The notes beneath the pieces were generated by a model. It was given only the letters and a program-made list of their open reading frames with translations, did not search any database and was not told the DNA's origin. Source: G965226155 sp965226155 (lineage in GTDB: Bacteria; Pseudomonadota; Gammaproteobacteria; Eutrophobiales; Eutrophobiaceae). Taken from it: 64,000 nucleotides of DNA. The stretch spans positions 496,001 through 560,000 of the forward strand of contig OZ245331.1 of the NCBI GenBank assembly GCA_965226155.1, given 5' to 3'. This document shows positions 46,746 through 54,645 of the stretch, in pieces. The number at the start of each line of letters is the position of its first letter. Positions within the stretch are counted from its first letter, which is position 1. Made by a program: the position numbers and the translations under genes.

Positions 46746-47238
46746 ATAGAGATAATTGATCAGGGAAGTGTCATGCGCAGTACGTGACAAGCTCAATTCG
46801 CACATGAGCGGCACCTTCATGCCCGTATCGACCAGGACAGATACACAGAATTCAGGATACCCAAAGGACACGGATGATCTAATTGATGACGTCGATGGGA
46901 CCGAAGACGAAGGTGGTGGTTGGGACATCCTCAGTGAAATGGAAATCGACGCCTGGGTCATGATCATCGAAATACGCACTTTAAAAACGAGACTGAAACG
47001 GTAATGATCTCTGGTTGCGACGCCATATATTTTAATCTTGATTATCGCCTACAGCTTTTTAGTGACCTAAACCCATTGTAACTTTACGTACAAATACCGC
47101 TTTAGTGCAGTAGACACCAGCTACTGCTGATAGGTACAACCAAAATGCAGCAGGCATGTGATATTTTTACTTGCCGAACGGTAAGAATTAGCGTAAACAG
47201 AGAATAATACGATTATCATCTGCTTAAGAGGTAAAGAA

Positions 47239-47514
47239 ATGTTTCAAAGCTCAGATATACATACAGTGACAGAGTTTAGCCGTAAACCAGCCGAGCATAT
47301 AAAACGGCTGACAGACAGCAAACGCCCTGAGATATTGACCGTCAACGGCAAGGCTGCGGTGGTAGTCCAAGATGCCGAAACCTACGAGAAAATGGCAGCA
47401 TTGGCGGACTACGCCGAGAGTGTACAAAACATCAGGCAGGCCATGTCAGAACAAGGCAGGTCGTTAGATGCATTTACCGCTGAGTTTGAAGCAAAACATG
47501 GTGTCACTCGTTGA
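47239..47514 (+). CDS. Type II antitoxin, Phd/YefM family
   Basis: This 91-residue antitoxin has the Phd/YefM fold: VTEFSRKPAEHIKRL, then RPEILTVNGKAAVVVQDAET. The C-terminal region is extended and charged, as expected for the toxin-neutralising tail. AAGAGG precedes the ATG. Its stop overlaps the toxin start, and it probably represses its own operon. Confidence 0.9.
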   Translation: MFQSSDIHTVTEFSRKPAEHIKRLTDSKRPEILTVNGKAAVVVQDAETYEKMAALADYAESVQNIRQAMSEQGRSLDAFTAEFEAKHGVTR

Positions 47515-47807
47515 AAAAATACCGTATCGATATTAAGCCAACCGCAGAAAATGACCTCACACGGCGATACCAGCAAATCGCCGAAGAATCTCCACAAAAT
47601 GCACTGAATTGGTATCTACGGACCATAGAAGCTATTGAGAAGCTTGATGTACTAGCTGAGCGTTGTCCCATTGCGCCGGAAGATTTGGATATTCAGCAAG
47701 GCATACGCCACTTAGTTATTGGTGATTACCGTGCGTTGTACCTCATCAACGGTGATGTGGTTGAAGTGCTTCATGTGCGCCATGGACGTATGGACAGGAA
47801 ACTATAG
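47511..47807 (+). CDS. Type II toxin, RelE/ParE superfamily
   Basis: This 98-residue toxin begins at a TTG inside the antitoxin stop (TTGA). It has the ParE pattern IKPTAENDLTRRYQQIAEES, ending IGDYRALYLINGDVVEVLHV followed by RHGRMDRKL. ParE-like members poison gyrase and RelE-like members cut mRNA; the choice cannot be made here. Confidence 0.9.
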   Translation: MKKYRIDIKPTAENDLTRRYQQIAEESPQNALNWYLRTIEAIEKLDVLAERCPIAPEDLDIQQGIRHLVIGDYRALYLINGDVVEVLHVRHGRMDRKL

Positions 47808-47867
47808 GCGTTTATCCATGACCTCATGAAGATTTTTAGGTAATGCCTTCAATTGTATCCAAAATCT

Positions 47868-48809
47868 TCAATATCTCTGTTTACACGCAATAACACCCCT
47901 AACTCCACCTTTTGGATTTTCAGCATCACCTTTTCTTCTCGGGATTAGATGTATATGGCAGTGAAACACTGTCTGTCCTGCATCCTCACCACAATTCATA
48001 CCGATATTGAAAGATGTGACACTTGAATCGATTTCATTAATATCATTCTGCATTCGGTTTATCATCTGATTTACTGCATTTAATTCCGGTTGATAAAGAT
48101 TAAAATAATCTACAACATGTCTATGAGGAATAATTAATGTGTGATGCTTTGTGACAGGATATCCATCTCTGATTGCATAACATAGTTCATTTAATGCAAT
48201 GATCCTGTCTTTTTCAATCTCGCATAACAAACAACCCTTTTCACGATTTTTATAACTCTCTAATACTTCCCTAAAATCCGCATCATCTCTATCTTTCTTC
48301 ATTGAATTACACGAATAGCCGAGTGCTTGAAGATTGCTTCTATCATCCGAGCCATTTTTGTTTCTTGGAATGATATGATCGACCTCTAATGCTTTTTTAT
48401 CTCCAGGGATCCCACATAGTTCACAACGAAATTTTGCCATCTTAAGTACTTCATATTTGATAGTCCCTGAAATATAACTGGATGATTTCTTTCTATGTGA
48501 CCACGCGTCAATTCTCTTATCTAAATATTCTTCTATCTTCTGATGGCACAATGATTTAAGTTCATCTATCTCTTTTTGTTTCAGACCATCATATCCAATC
48601 AATCTATATATGTTTTTATTCCTTTCAGTAATGCCTCTATTCTCTGTAAGAACACGGCCAACCATGTTCTTTGTGATTTGTTCATAATATTCTATCTGTG
48701 AATCATCTTTTGATAGTATTGATTTTGCGATTTGATTGATTGTTGCCTCGCCTTTATTTGATAGTAACTCAATCAACATACCCGGTTGGTAAATATGCGA
48801 CATACGCAT
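47868..48809 (-). CDS. HNH nuclease - HIT domain fusion protein
   Basis: In this 313-residue protein, residues 1-100 look like a small DNA-binding or winged-helix module. Residues 128-172 form an HNH endonuclease (FRCELCGIPG, ALEVDHIIPRNKNG, CNSMKKDR). Residues 193-300 form a HIT nucleotide hydrolase with a zinc CLLC and the His triad HCHIHLI at 283-287. Joining a DNA nuclease to a nucleotide-processing domain suggests a defence role in which a nucleotide adduct or signal regulates cleavage. That role is inference. The gene neighbours a toxin-antitoxin pair and converges on it. Confidence 0.82.
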   Translation of the reverse strand: MRMSHIYQPGMLIELLSNKGEATINQIAKSILSKDDSQIEYYEQITKNMVGRVLTENRGITERNKNIYRLIGYDGLKQKEIDELKSLCHQKIEEYLDKRIDAWSHRKKSSSYISGTIKYEVLKMAKFRCELCGIPGDKKALEVDHIIPRNKNGSDDRSNLQALGYSCNSMKKDRDDADFREVLESYKNREKGCLLCEIEKDRIIALNELCYAIRDGYPVTKHHTLIIPHRHVVDYFNLYQPELNAVNQMINRMQNDINEIDSSVTSFNIGMNCGEDAGQTVFHCHIHLIPRRKGDAENPKGGVRGVIACKQRY

Positions 48810-49271
48810 ATCTTTACTGATGAATTTATCTAATTATTTGAAGGTATCTGAAGGCATACCAAGCAATGATAAGTTTTATAGCTTACACAGACAATGGTGG
48901 ATTTGACGTGTGTACAACTTGATAACAAGCAGGGCAAAGTGGTATTGATTTGCGGGGGTATGTACTTAATGAAACCTGGTACATACACAGGGGCTTGACA
49001 GCTTGCCGGCACGAATCAGGCTATAATGAATGTATGGCTAGTGATAAAGCTAGGTTCCAAGACAAGCCCTCATTCTGTGTTATTAATAAAGTAATCGGCA
49101 AGTGGGAGAGCATTACTGGTGGATGGGTACCCGCCAACGGGACAATGGATGCATGGGATTGCTTTCATCGCACAGGCGACACGAGCGTGGTCCTAAAATT
49201 TTTGGCGTTTTTATATTTAACAAACCAAATAAAGAACTTACCATAAGGTTAAACTATCAAGGAGATAACCC
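48810..49271. other. Intergenic region with IS end remnant
   Basis: This region contains the solitary IS end at 48973-49000 and a doubtful 70-codon frame (49034-49246, starting MASDKARFQDKPSFCVIN) with no recognisable family. The words TTGACA (48995) and TATAAT (49022) are 21 bases apart, too far for a normal promoter. Confidence 0.45.
48973..49000 (+). repeat. Solitary right end of the 49.6 kb IS3 element
   Basis: AACCTGGTACATACACAGGG followed by GCTTGACA matches the last 28 bp of the element ending at 50785 with one substitution and one missing base. A weaker relative (GGGGACATACCAGGGAGCTT) occurs near 53183. These are scars of earlier IS copies. Confidence 0.65.
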
Positions 49272-49466
49272 ATGAACAAAAGAATCATCCAACATGAAAT
49301 CAAACTTCAAAAATCAGTCGTCTTTATTCTTGTGCTTATTGTCGCAGGCCTGTTTGCGAATGCATATGGGCCTGTGCCTGGAGTGAAAGACGCTATGGCG
49401 GAACTATTCAACGGCAGCACTCTGTACTTGAATATCCACCACCAAGGAAATATCGGCGGGAATTAA
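49272..49466 (+). CDS. Small membrane protein
   Basis: This 64-residue protein has an excellent ribosome-binding site (AAGGAG, seven bases before ATG). Residues 15-31 (SVVFILVLIVAGLFANA) form one membrane span or an uncleaved signal. The remainder is short and polar. Unknown function. Confidence 0.55.
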   Translation: MNKRIIQHEIKLQKSVVFILVLIVAGLFANAYGPVPGVKDAMAELFNGSTLYLNIHHQGNIGGN

Positions 49467-49636
49467 TCACATCCATTTTCGTCACACCCTAGCTCGCGAG
49501 CCTTTTCCTCAAAGAGATTACACTAAACGAGGCCCAGGCGGTTATTACACAGTAGGTGCATCAGTGTCCTGCCCCCTAAACTTGATCCAGATTTAGGTGT
49601 AAAACTCTCATAACGGGTTGGAATCAGGAGGTCAAC

Positions 49637-49926
49637 ATGCGCAAGCGATTCAGTGAATCGGAGATCATTAATCTATTATATTACGGTCGATCGAGGTCAA
49701 GATCAGTGGAGGCATGGGAACAGAGGAGGCCTGCCGCAGTCTTGGAGTCAGCGACAAGAGTTATTGTCGGTGGCGCAAGTGGTAGGCCAGCATGGGCCGT
49801 ACTGAGGTCAAGCGTTGCAAGGATCTGGAGAAGGAGAATGGGCGTTTACGCAAGATCGTGTCGGATCTTGAGTTGGATAAAAGCATCTTGAAGGAAGCCC
49901 TGGATTTTTTAGGACACAGGGGCTAA
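49637..49926 (+). pseudogene. IS3-family OrfA, frameshifted
   Basis: The start MRKRFSESEIINLL is typical of IS3 OrfA. The helix-turn-helix continues in a second frame (EEACRSLGVSDKSYCRWRKW) and the zipper in a third (MGRTEVKRCKDLEKENGRLR ... LDKSILKEALDFLGHRG). At least two frame changes are needed, so it is inactive. Confidence 0.8.
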
Positions 49927-49949
49927 GCCCGGAACAGGCACGTGACACG

Positions 49950-50783
49950 GTGGTCCACGTTCGCCAGCACTTAGGCAGCAGTGAGCGCCGCACCTGCCAG
50001 GTTCTCGATCAGCCCCGCAGTACCCAACGGTATGGTTCGAGACGCAAGGATGAGGATGCCCTGCGACTCGCCATTATTCGCCTGGCCAGACAGTATGGGC
50101 GGTATGGCTACCGCAAGATTACCGCACTTCTGCGTATTGAGGGTTGGCGAGTCAATCATAAGAAGGTCGAACGTCTGTGGCGCGAAGAAGGCCTGCAGAT
50201 CCCAAGACGCCATAAATCACGCAAGCACCTTTATGATCATCAACATTCCATCATCCGGATGCGTCCGGTGTACCCGAACCACATCTGGAGTGTGGATTTT
50301 GTCCAGGACCGACTGTTCCGGGGACGCCGCTACAAGATGCTCACCGTTATCGACGAGTACACACGTCAGTGTATGACAGTGCATGCACAGTTTCAGCTGA
50401 GCTCACAGGAAGTACTGGAAACCTTGAGTGAGTGCTTTATTCGTTACGGGAAACCGGAATATATCCGTAGCGACAACGGCAGTGAGTTCAAGGCCGGTGT
50501 ACTGCAGGCATGGCTACGTACAGTTGAGGTTGAACCCATCTATATCTATCCAGGCAGTCCCTGGGAGAACGGGTACAACGAACGGTTCAACGGCACACTC
50601 AGACATGAAGTGCTGGATCCGGAAGTCTTTTACTCATTGGATGAAGCCCAGGCTGTGATTACACAGTGGGTCAATCAATATAACCACATCAGGCCCCATC
50701 AATCCCTGGATCAACGACCACCTGTCCCTGAAACCATCGCTTCAACTCTCTCTCAACACCTGGTACATACTCAGGGGGCTTGA
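49950..50783 (+). CDS. IS3-family transposase OrfB
   Basis: This 277-residue rve-type integrase has the DDE residues in WSVDFVQDRL, IRSDNGSEFKA and NERFNGTLRHE. Upstream in the same frame LSPEQARDT marks the natural N terminus, normally reached by ribosomal frameshifting from orfA. With orfA broken it may not be expressed properly. Confidence 0.88.
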   Translation: MVHVRQHLGSSERRTCQVLDQPRSTQRYGSRRKDEDALRLAIIRLARQYGRYGYRKITALLRIEGWRVNHKKVERLWREEGLQIPRRHKSRKHLYDHQHSIIRMRPVYPNHIWSVDFVQDRLFRGRRYKMLTVIDEYTRQCMTVHAQFQLSSQEVLETLSECFIRYGKPEYIRSDNGSEFKAGVLQAWLRTVEVEPIYIYPGSPWENGYNERFNGTLRHEVLDPEVFYSLDEAQAVITQWVNQYNHIRPHQSLDQRPPVPETIASTLSQHLVHTQGA

Positions 50784-50785
50784 CA

Positions 50786-50925
50786 CTTTCAATAACATAC
50801 ATCATATACAAAGCATATTCTTGAGCATCCATCATCGCCTCAATTTCTAAATAGTTTTCCTCTTCTTCAGGAATAGGTTCGTTCCACGGCGGCCCAAATG
50901 TTTTCCAACTCTCTTTTTCAGTTGG
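50786..50925 (-). pseudogene. Gene fragment cut by the IS3 element
   Basis: On the minus strand one frame encodes SLPTEKESWKTFGPPWNEPI, PEEEENYLEIEAMMDAQEYA and LYMMYV, running into the IS end. The composition looks like a genuine acidic protein. It lies directly after the GIY-YIG gene and was probably its operon partner. The rest is not visible on the other side of the IS. Confidence 0.4.
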
Positions 50926-50933
50926 TAGCGAAT

Positions 50934-51236
50934 TTATGCAGCATGCGCGCCACCCGTCTCGTTGTACCCAAAATCAGGATTCGCGGTGTCCCATTCATAA
51001 ATAAGAAGCTGCTCCAAGAGCCTTATCACATCTTTTGTCCCTTCCTCTACAACGTTCCATGTGAACGCATCAATGCCAAAATTCCTGACGGCCTCTGGGA
51101 ACGTGCCGTTTTTCTTTTTTGCTCCATATTTGTGGTCCTGTTTTCTTTGATCAAGCGTCCTAGAGGTGACGCCAACATAAATTAGTCCACTATCGTTGTG
51201 AGTGGCTGTATAACAAATGAAAGGCTTATTGTTCAT
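50934..51236 (-). CDS. GIY-YIG nuclease domain protein
   Basis: This 100-residue protein has a GIY-YIG fold: the first motif is FICYTATHNDSGLIYVGVTS, with the Arg in SRTLDQRKQDH, and a terminal Asn in GYNETGG. AAAGGA, seven bases before the ATG at 51236, supports this start over an upstream TTG. It consists of the nuclease domain alone. It lies beside the KAP ATPase gene in a defence-type neighbourhood. Confidence 0.8.
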   Translation of the reverse strand: MNNKPFICYTATHNDSGLIYVGVTSRTLDQRKQDHKYGAKKKNGTFPEAVRNFGIDAFTWNVVEEGTKDVIRLLEQLLIYEWDTANPDFGYNETGGAHAA

Positions 51237-51298
51237 GAAATAGTCCTTTGTCAAATTACCTGCATAATTCCCAAACTTTTACATCAGAGAGTAGTCAA

Positions 51299-53049
51299 TC
51301 AGCATCTTCCAGACTTGTCAATTTCAGATTCCAGAATCTTGAGAACTTCAATTGCCCAAGGACGCTCGGCAGCAAGCTCTCCTTCAAAAGGATGACCGGC
51401 TGAAGTGTATCGTTTTTGTAGAGCTAGTGTAATCGGATTCCAATTTTCAGGATGCCCTCCCAGCCAGGCATCAACAAACTTGCGAGGCTCTATGTAGCCG
51501 AGGATCGGAATATTCACATAAGGGTTTTCACCATTGTTCGTGTAACAAACTTGTTCAAAAAACTGCTGGCCATCGGTCTTGATAAGTTTCAGAAGTTCTT
51601 CTGCCATAACTGGTAACTGTTTTTCAAGCTCTTTTTTTCTTGTCTTCAACAGATACTCGGATATTTCTTTGAACTGGTCTTTATATGTGTTCTTGACCCA
51701 ATACTCATAGCCACCGAAGCTGTCAGATAGAAGCGCTCTTGCTTCCTGGGGACCCCAAGGAGATAGTTTCCCTGTATCCAGGAGATCATCAATATAAGCT
51801 TTGCATAAAATTACAATTTTATCGTACCCTTCTTTAAGAAGGCCTTCCTTTGACATCATCATTCTGAGAGAGAAAATGTGCAGCATCTCACCTGGTTCTG
51901 TGACTTCACGCTCGTCGAACTGCCTTTGCATATTTTTGGCAGCGGTCTCGACGATAGCATCATCATAGCGGCGTAGTTCCCAGATGATCTTCCAGGGCGG
52001 TGCATCGTCGGGTTTCTGGAAATAGGTGCTGTTATTCAGGGAGTCTTGGATCGCATCTTTCGGGTATCGTCCCTCAATCAGCATCTGAACCAGAACGTTA
52101 TCATTCAATAAATTACTATCATCAATACTGATGGATGGGTATCTGCCATCTGATTTACATAACTTTGGCCATTCTGGTGAGTTGCCTTCTTTGTCTTTTT
52201 GTTTATCCTCGAACGCTACCTCAGCGTCGAGGATTGATATCCGGCCTTTCAGGTCGTCTACCCCAAGCCTGCCCATCCGGACTTCAATATTCAGAGCACA
52301 AAACAAGTAGACGAGTTCTGCCATCGCCTGAGCGTTGTCTATATGATCTTCAGACAGTACGCCATGCAACCGTCCAAGGTCTTCAATGATATGCCGCAAA
52401 ACCCGGAGTGACATGGCACCGGACTCGTTAAACACACGAGTAATGTTTTCCTTATGACTGTTTAAAAACGTTGACAAGTCTGGCTTATTGATGCCTGAGG
52501 TAAATTTGTCGAAGGCTTCAGTGACCTCGGGTGTAACCAAAATAGTCTGGCCAAACAGCTTCTCCTTCAAGTCTTTAAATTTCTTGGTGAGCTCATCATC
52601 GTGGGTGACGACAATGACCTGAAACCCATGTTGCTCAATATGGGTATTTATCACGCCCAGAAGATCTCTCAGTTCAAGGCAACTCCGTTCGAAATCATCA
52701 AAAATCAGTGGTTTGTCCGGCTTTATTTTTCGGCGTAATACAGCGTTGATCGTTTTAGGCATGATGGTGCCCGCTATCGAATAAATGCCGCCTGCTTTTT
52801 CGCTTACCTTGCCAATTCCTGACAGTACATTACCTCCCTGAGCCAGTTTCGGGTCTATCTCTGCAAGAACCGTGGAGTGGATCTCATCAGCCGATGTTAG
52901 GCCGAATAGACTGACGTAATAATGCTCATTTTCTGAGAGGCAATTTCGAACCTGATAGGTTTTTCCGACCCCCCAGTCACCAGGACCGCATAGCCCGGAG
53001 CACTGAGTTTCTTGTAATATTCGAGGTATTCCTCAAGATGTGTATTCAT
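51299..53049 (-). pseudogene. KAP-family P-loop NTPase, frameshifted at the Walker A site
   Basis: The start MNTHLEEYLEYYKKLSAPGY (GGAG upstream) is in one frame. GDWGVGKTYQVRNCLSENEH (Walker A) and the rest (KPLIFDDFERS with Walker B, about 540 residues) are in another; one missing base near 52983-52988 separates them. KAP NTPases are membrane-associated ATPases found with toxins, phage-exclusion systems and prophages. The long alpha-helical C-terminal part (to EIDKSGRC) is intact. The neighbouring two-TM coiled-coil protein is a likely partner. Confidence 0.78.
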
Positions 53050-53308
53050 AGACAAACTCCGTTGGCCAATTTTATTTGGACGGGGAAATATTAATCTAGC
53101 AGAAGCTTTTCTCCATATTCATCGAATTGCTTTTTTTAACATGCAGCACCTCATGCGCACTGCACAATACCTTTACAAAACCGGGGACATACCAGGGAGC
53201 TTGATAAGAAGAATCGACAGAGTGCCTGAAGAATGAATGCGGTACCAAGCCAAAAAATGAAAGAACCCACCAGAGCTAATGACTGTCGTGGCGTTTGTTG
53301 GATTCGAA

Positions 53309-54322
53309 TTATTCACCAACTTCTGGCAAGTGGTTCTTATTAGTTCGACCTAGTAATTCGATAACCCGCGTCTGCTCATTTCCGCTACCCGCGGTTTCTT
53401 GATCAAGATAGCCGGAAGGGCTGGAATTGAAAATGGCCCTGGTTGTCTCCATAAGTACCGCATCTCGCGCTGCATCATCACTTGCAGCCTTGTTAAACGC
53501 CTGAAAAGTCTTGATAGCATTAGCCCGATGTCTATTAGTCGTAATCTGATGTCTCAATGCTCTGTATATCTTCCCGCACCATACAGTCGCGGCTATTAGC
53601 GTACCCAGGATAATCAGCTTTGTGGTGGAGTGGTAAATTACCGAGTATAAACCTGAGGGATCATCCATACGAAGAAATGCATAAGCGACTCCAAGTGTTA
53701 CTAATGCCAAACCTCCTGTTACCCACAACCACCATTGGGCTGACTTCGTTAAAGTCTCTGCTTCGTTCATGAAATCTGCCGAGAAATGAGCCACGCCTGC
53801 TGAAGCGGATGCTTCTCTTGTAGCAGCTACTATGTCGTCTATTTCAGTCTTCTTTGCTTTTGTTTCCTTGCTTGCACTTTCAAGGATTGCATCGGCCTGC
53901 TGTACGGCGCCAGAAAGCTCCTGAAGTTGATTCTGTACATCCCCATGTTGATAAGCAAGATAGGGAATCCAGTGTTGTACCTCCGCATAAAAAGTATCAA
54001 CCTGCCCATTAATGTCCGTAATAATCTCTTCCCTCCTTTGGCGAGGATGACCCTCAAGAGCATCGAAACGTTTAATACGATCTATAGACATTACTAGTGA
54101 CCTCGCGCCACTAATGATGCTATCAAGGATATGTTCTGGCAAAATAATGACAGGGAGCCTTAACAAGTCCTTGAACAACCGGAAAGTAATTTTTAACTTA
54201 GGTTCTGCTTCCACAAAATTAATCTTCCCCCACTCCGGATTGGGAACCATTTCCTCACTAGATTTGCTCATACATTCCTGGCAAATCCGATGGAGTTCTT
54301 CTGCTTGTTCATTCTGCGCCAT
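53309..54322 (-). CDS. Two-TM coiled-coil membrane protein
   Basis: This 337-residue protein has a soluble helical N terminus, a predicted coiled coil around residues 120-165 (QNQLQELSGAVQQADAILES, ASKETKAKKTEIDD), and two membrane spans near residues 193-215 (WWLWVTGGLALVTLGVAYAF) and 229-250 (KLIILGTLIAATVWCGKIYR). A soluble tail follows. It stands upstream of the KAP ATPase gene on the same strand, across a 259-bp gap. The layout fits a membrane effector or anchoring partner of a phage-defence ATPase, but there is no recognised family. Confidence 0.68.
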   Translation of the reverse strand: MAQNEQAEELHRICQECMSKSSEEMVPNPEWGKINFVEAEPKLKITFRLFKDLLRLPVIILPEHILDSIISGARSLVMSIDRIKRFDALEGHPRQRREEIITDINGQVDTFYAEVQHWIPYLAYQHGDVQNQLQELSGAVQQADAILESASKETKAKKTEIDDIVAATREASASAGVAHFSADFMNEAETLTKSAQWWLWVTGGLALVTLGVAYAFLRMDDPSGLYSVIYHSTTKLIILGTLIAATVWCGKIYRALRHQITTNRHRANAIKTFQAFNKAASDDAARDAVLMETTRAIFNSSPSGYLDQETAGSGNEQTRVIELLGRTNKNHLPEVGE

Positions 54323-54645
54323 AGTATTGACTCTCCTTCTAATGACTGCTTATTACCTGTTATGCCCCATACTTTTTTTAGTTAAGCATGATAGCTTTCG
54401 TGATTATATCGGTTCAGTTATAAAAGACGGTGGGTTTTCTTCTGCATATATATAGAGCGGCGTTGGAACGACAAGCTTTTCTGACCCAATTGGAGTCGAA
54501 TCGTTGAACTGGAGATCGTGCCACACCCGAGTCTTAAGCATCCCAAAAAAAGTTGAAACAGACTACGCTATGGAAAACGGCGTATTGAATGTTAACGTAT
54601 GTACTGTTGCTACTGGTTATGTCTTTCGCCGTTTTGTTTTGGCCC
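54323..54645. other. Intergenic region, nothing identified
   Basis: These 323 bp separate the membrane-protein gene from the restriction enzyme gene. No gene, repeat or terminator was recognised. Confidence 0.5.

Larger units (their letters stand above)
46253..47238. other. Repeat-rich intergenic region
   Basis: There is no convincing gene in almost 1 kb. An 82-codon frame at 46756-47004 with an acidic middle (DDLIDDVDGTEDEGGG) lacks a ribosome-binding site and is doubtful. The region holds the 54-bp hairpin, the copy of the 46.5/60.3 kb repeat and a cluster of CAGGGAA words described separately. Confidence 0.5.
49565..50785 (+). mobile_element. IS3-family insertion sequence (decayed orfA)
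   Basis: This 1221-bp element has terminal repeats TGTCCTGCCCCCT (from 49565) and, on the minus strand from 50785, TGTCAAGCCCCCT. No target duplication is seen (CAG before, CTT after). orfA is frameshifted and orfB is intact. A minus-strand gene fragment abuts its right end. Confidence 0.85.

Noticed and set aside
48995..49027. Promoter TTGACA...TATAAT
   Set aside because: The boxes are 21 bases apart, too far for a normal sigma-70 promoter, and TTGACA is part of an IS end.
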